DNA of 24,065 bases, from positions 1 to 24,065 of the forward strand of contig CAZQEZ010000066.1 of assembly GCA_964592475.1 (NCBI GenBank), in the 5' to 3' direction. This DNA is from CAZQEZ01 sp964592475. Its GTDB lineage: Bacteria > Bacteroidota > Bacteroidia > Cytophagales > Cyclobacteriaceae. A program made the translations under genes and the position numbers. The notes beneath the pieces are model-generated. The model saw only the letters and a program-made list of their open reading frames with translations, did no database searches and was not told the origin of the DNA. This document shows, piece by piece, positions 23,286-24,065 of this stretch (positions are counted from its first letter, which is position 1; each line of letters starts with the position of its first letter).

Positions 23286-23702
23286 ATGTATCCTGAAGAA
23301 TTAGTAGCTCCAATGCGGACAGACCTTACAGAAGTAGGTTTTATTGAATTAAAAGCGGCTGATGAGGTAGAGAGTCATTTTAAAGATCATTCTGGCACTT
23401 CTTTGGTAGTAATAAATTCGGTTTGTGGTTGCGCTGCTGGTGCTGCCAGACCCGGAGTTAAATTAGCAATTGACCAAAGTAACAAAAAGCCAGACAAATT
23501 ATTAACTGTATTTGCGGGAGTAGATAAAGATGCTGTGGCAAAAGCAAGAGAATATACGGCACCATATCCTCCTTCTTCACCTTCTATTGCTTTATTTAAA
23601 GATGGTGAACTAGTACATTTTGTTGAAAGACATCATATTGAAGGAAGGCCAGCAGAATTGATCGCTAATCATTTACAGCAGGTTTTTGCTGAATATTGCT
23701 AA
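23286..23702 (+). CDS. Bacilliredoxin-type CGC protein (BrxA/BrxB family)
   Basis: The 138-residue product belongs to the YphP/YqiW (DUF1094, bacilliredoxin) family with a thioredoxin-like fold. It shows YPEELVAPMRTDLT at the N-terminus, the active site NSVCGCAAGAARPG with Cys47 and Cys49 (CGC), FAGVDKDAVAKAREY, YPPSSPSIALFKDGELVHFVERHHIEGR, and the C-terminal helix. Family members remove bacillithiol from mixed disulfides on proteins in Firmicutes. It ends the suf operon, 45 bp after the DUF59 gene and before a strong terminator. The position suggests protection or recycling of thiols on Suf components or client proteins. Whether this organism makes bacillithiol cannot be seen here. Confidence 0.85.
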   Translation: MYPEELVAPMRTDLTEVGFIELKAADEVESHFKDHSGTSLVVINSVCGCAAGAARPGVKLAIDQSNKKPDKLLTVFAGVDKDAVAKAREYTAPYPPSSPSIALFKDGELVHFVERHHIEGRPAELIANHLQQVFAEYC

Positions 23703-23720
23703 AAGAATTTAAATGATATA

Positions 23721-23752
23721 AAAAAGGGGAAATGAAAACGTTTCCCCTTTTT
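23721..23752 (+). terminator. Terminator of the suf operon
   Basis: The arm aaaaaggggaaa (23721-23732) pairs perfectly with tttcccctttttt (23741-23752), extended inward by a G-U and a G-C pair around an AAAA tetraloop. A run of nine T closes the right arm. It begins 19 bp after the bacilliredoxin stop codon. Confidence 0.93.
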
Positions 23753-23906
23753 TTTTGATTACTTGAATGTAAGTTACTTTTTAGCAAAACTATGGCTCTA
23801 TATGATTTATTGTGGAATATCCTTATTAGTAAATACAAGAAGACTTGAAATAATATTAAAATATTTCAATTTCATCAAAAGCTTAGAAAGAATATTTACT
23901 TTTAAA

Positions 23907-24024
23907 CCACCCCTGTCCGCCAGCGGACTTCCCCCTCCTTCCGACAGTTATTCCGCCAAAAGTCGGACAAGTGGACAAGTTAAGGAGGGGGAAACATCCC
24001 TACTGGCCAGGCTAGGGGGTGAGG
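23907..24024. repeat. GC-rich nested dyad element, likely dispersed intergenic repeat
   Basis: Several inverted repeats are nested here: gtccgc/gcggac (23915-23920, 23923-23928), a 12-bp perfect pair ttccccctcctt/aaggagggggaa (23929-23940, 23982-23993), an inner tccgac/gtcgga (23940-23945, 23962-23967), and outer cacccct/aggggtg-like ends (23908-23914, 24014-24021, with one extra G). The sharp GC rise and self-complementarity fit a non-coding repeat of the MITE or REP kind found in Bacteroidota genomes. It encodes nothing obvious. Confidence 0.7.
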
Positions 24025-24065
24025 AAGAAAAGAGCCAAAAAAGTGCAAATAATTATACTAAAGCA

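Larger units (their letters stand above)
23703..24065. other. Right-end intergenic region
   Basis: No gene is visible. The region begins with the suf operon terminator (23721-23752), then about 150 bp of featureless AT-rich DNA, then the GC-rich dyad element at 23907-24024. The window ends without an open frame that I can assign. Confidence 0.5.

Noticed and set aside
1..24065. CRISPR arrays, insertion sequences, prophage or toxin-antitoxin genes
   Set aside because: No regularly spaced direct repeats, transposase, integrase or recognisable toxin family was seen on either strand.

Overview
The window reads as a chromosomal segment of a low-GC Bacteroidota bacterium, most likely near Chitinophagaceae/Sphingobacteriia. 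The basis is the gene content (sufBCDSE with a DUF59 gene, short mannose-1-phosphate guanylyltransferase, GroEL without a Gly-Gly-Met tail), the AT-rich intergenic DNA, and several promoter-like sequences fitting the Bacteroidota pattern TTTG / TAnnTTTG rather than -35/-10 boxes. Taxonomy is inference. I see no rRNA, tRNA, CRISPR array, transposase or phage genes.

Layout. 1-1493 is a gene-poor accessory stretch. It holds a 41-codon ORF, a 74-residue coiled-coil protein overlapped by a possible 32-residue membrane peptide, two copies of the same terminator-like hairpin, and a GC-rich dyad element just after groEL. 1494-3417 is groES-groEL on the minus strand, diverging from a two-gene hisA-hisF unit (3817-5298). 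5398-6755 (minus) holds a short unknown ORF and a broken amt ammonium-transporter gene that has lost about 100 central codons and changed frame. A SAM methyltransferase (minus) then diverges from a mannose-1-phosphate guanylyltransferase (plus). The latter converges on a thioredoxin through a hairpin that lies partly in its own 3' end.

From 9668 to 14690 is a sugar-metabolism stretch: mannonate dehydratase (uxuA), 6-phosphofructokinase (pfkA, with a 28-bp perfect dyad overlapping its putative -7 box), a thioredoxin-TPR protein on the minus strand, and glucose-6-phosphate isomerase (pgi). A strong bidirectional hairpin separates pgi from a convergent long-chain acyl-CoA synthetase (fadD), which diverges from an Lrp/AsnC regulator.

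The main functional unit is the iron-sulfur cluster operon at 17582-23702: sufB, sufC, sufD, sufS, sufE, a sufT-like DUF59 gene and a bacilliredoxin-type CGC protein, closed by a strong terminator. SufS/SufE mobilise sulfur, SufBCD is the scaffold, and the DUF59 protein is probably a maturation factor. The CGC protein suggests a thiol-redox link. Upstream lie a consensus-like promoter, an immediate 17-bp-arm hairpin and a short dyad next to the start codon, together a candidate regulated leader.

Most of the window is housekeeping. I found no clear new multi-gene system. The best leads are the suf leader, the bacilliredoxin in the suf operon, the pfkA dyad, the internally deleted amt, and the repeated small elements at the two ends.
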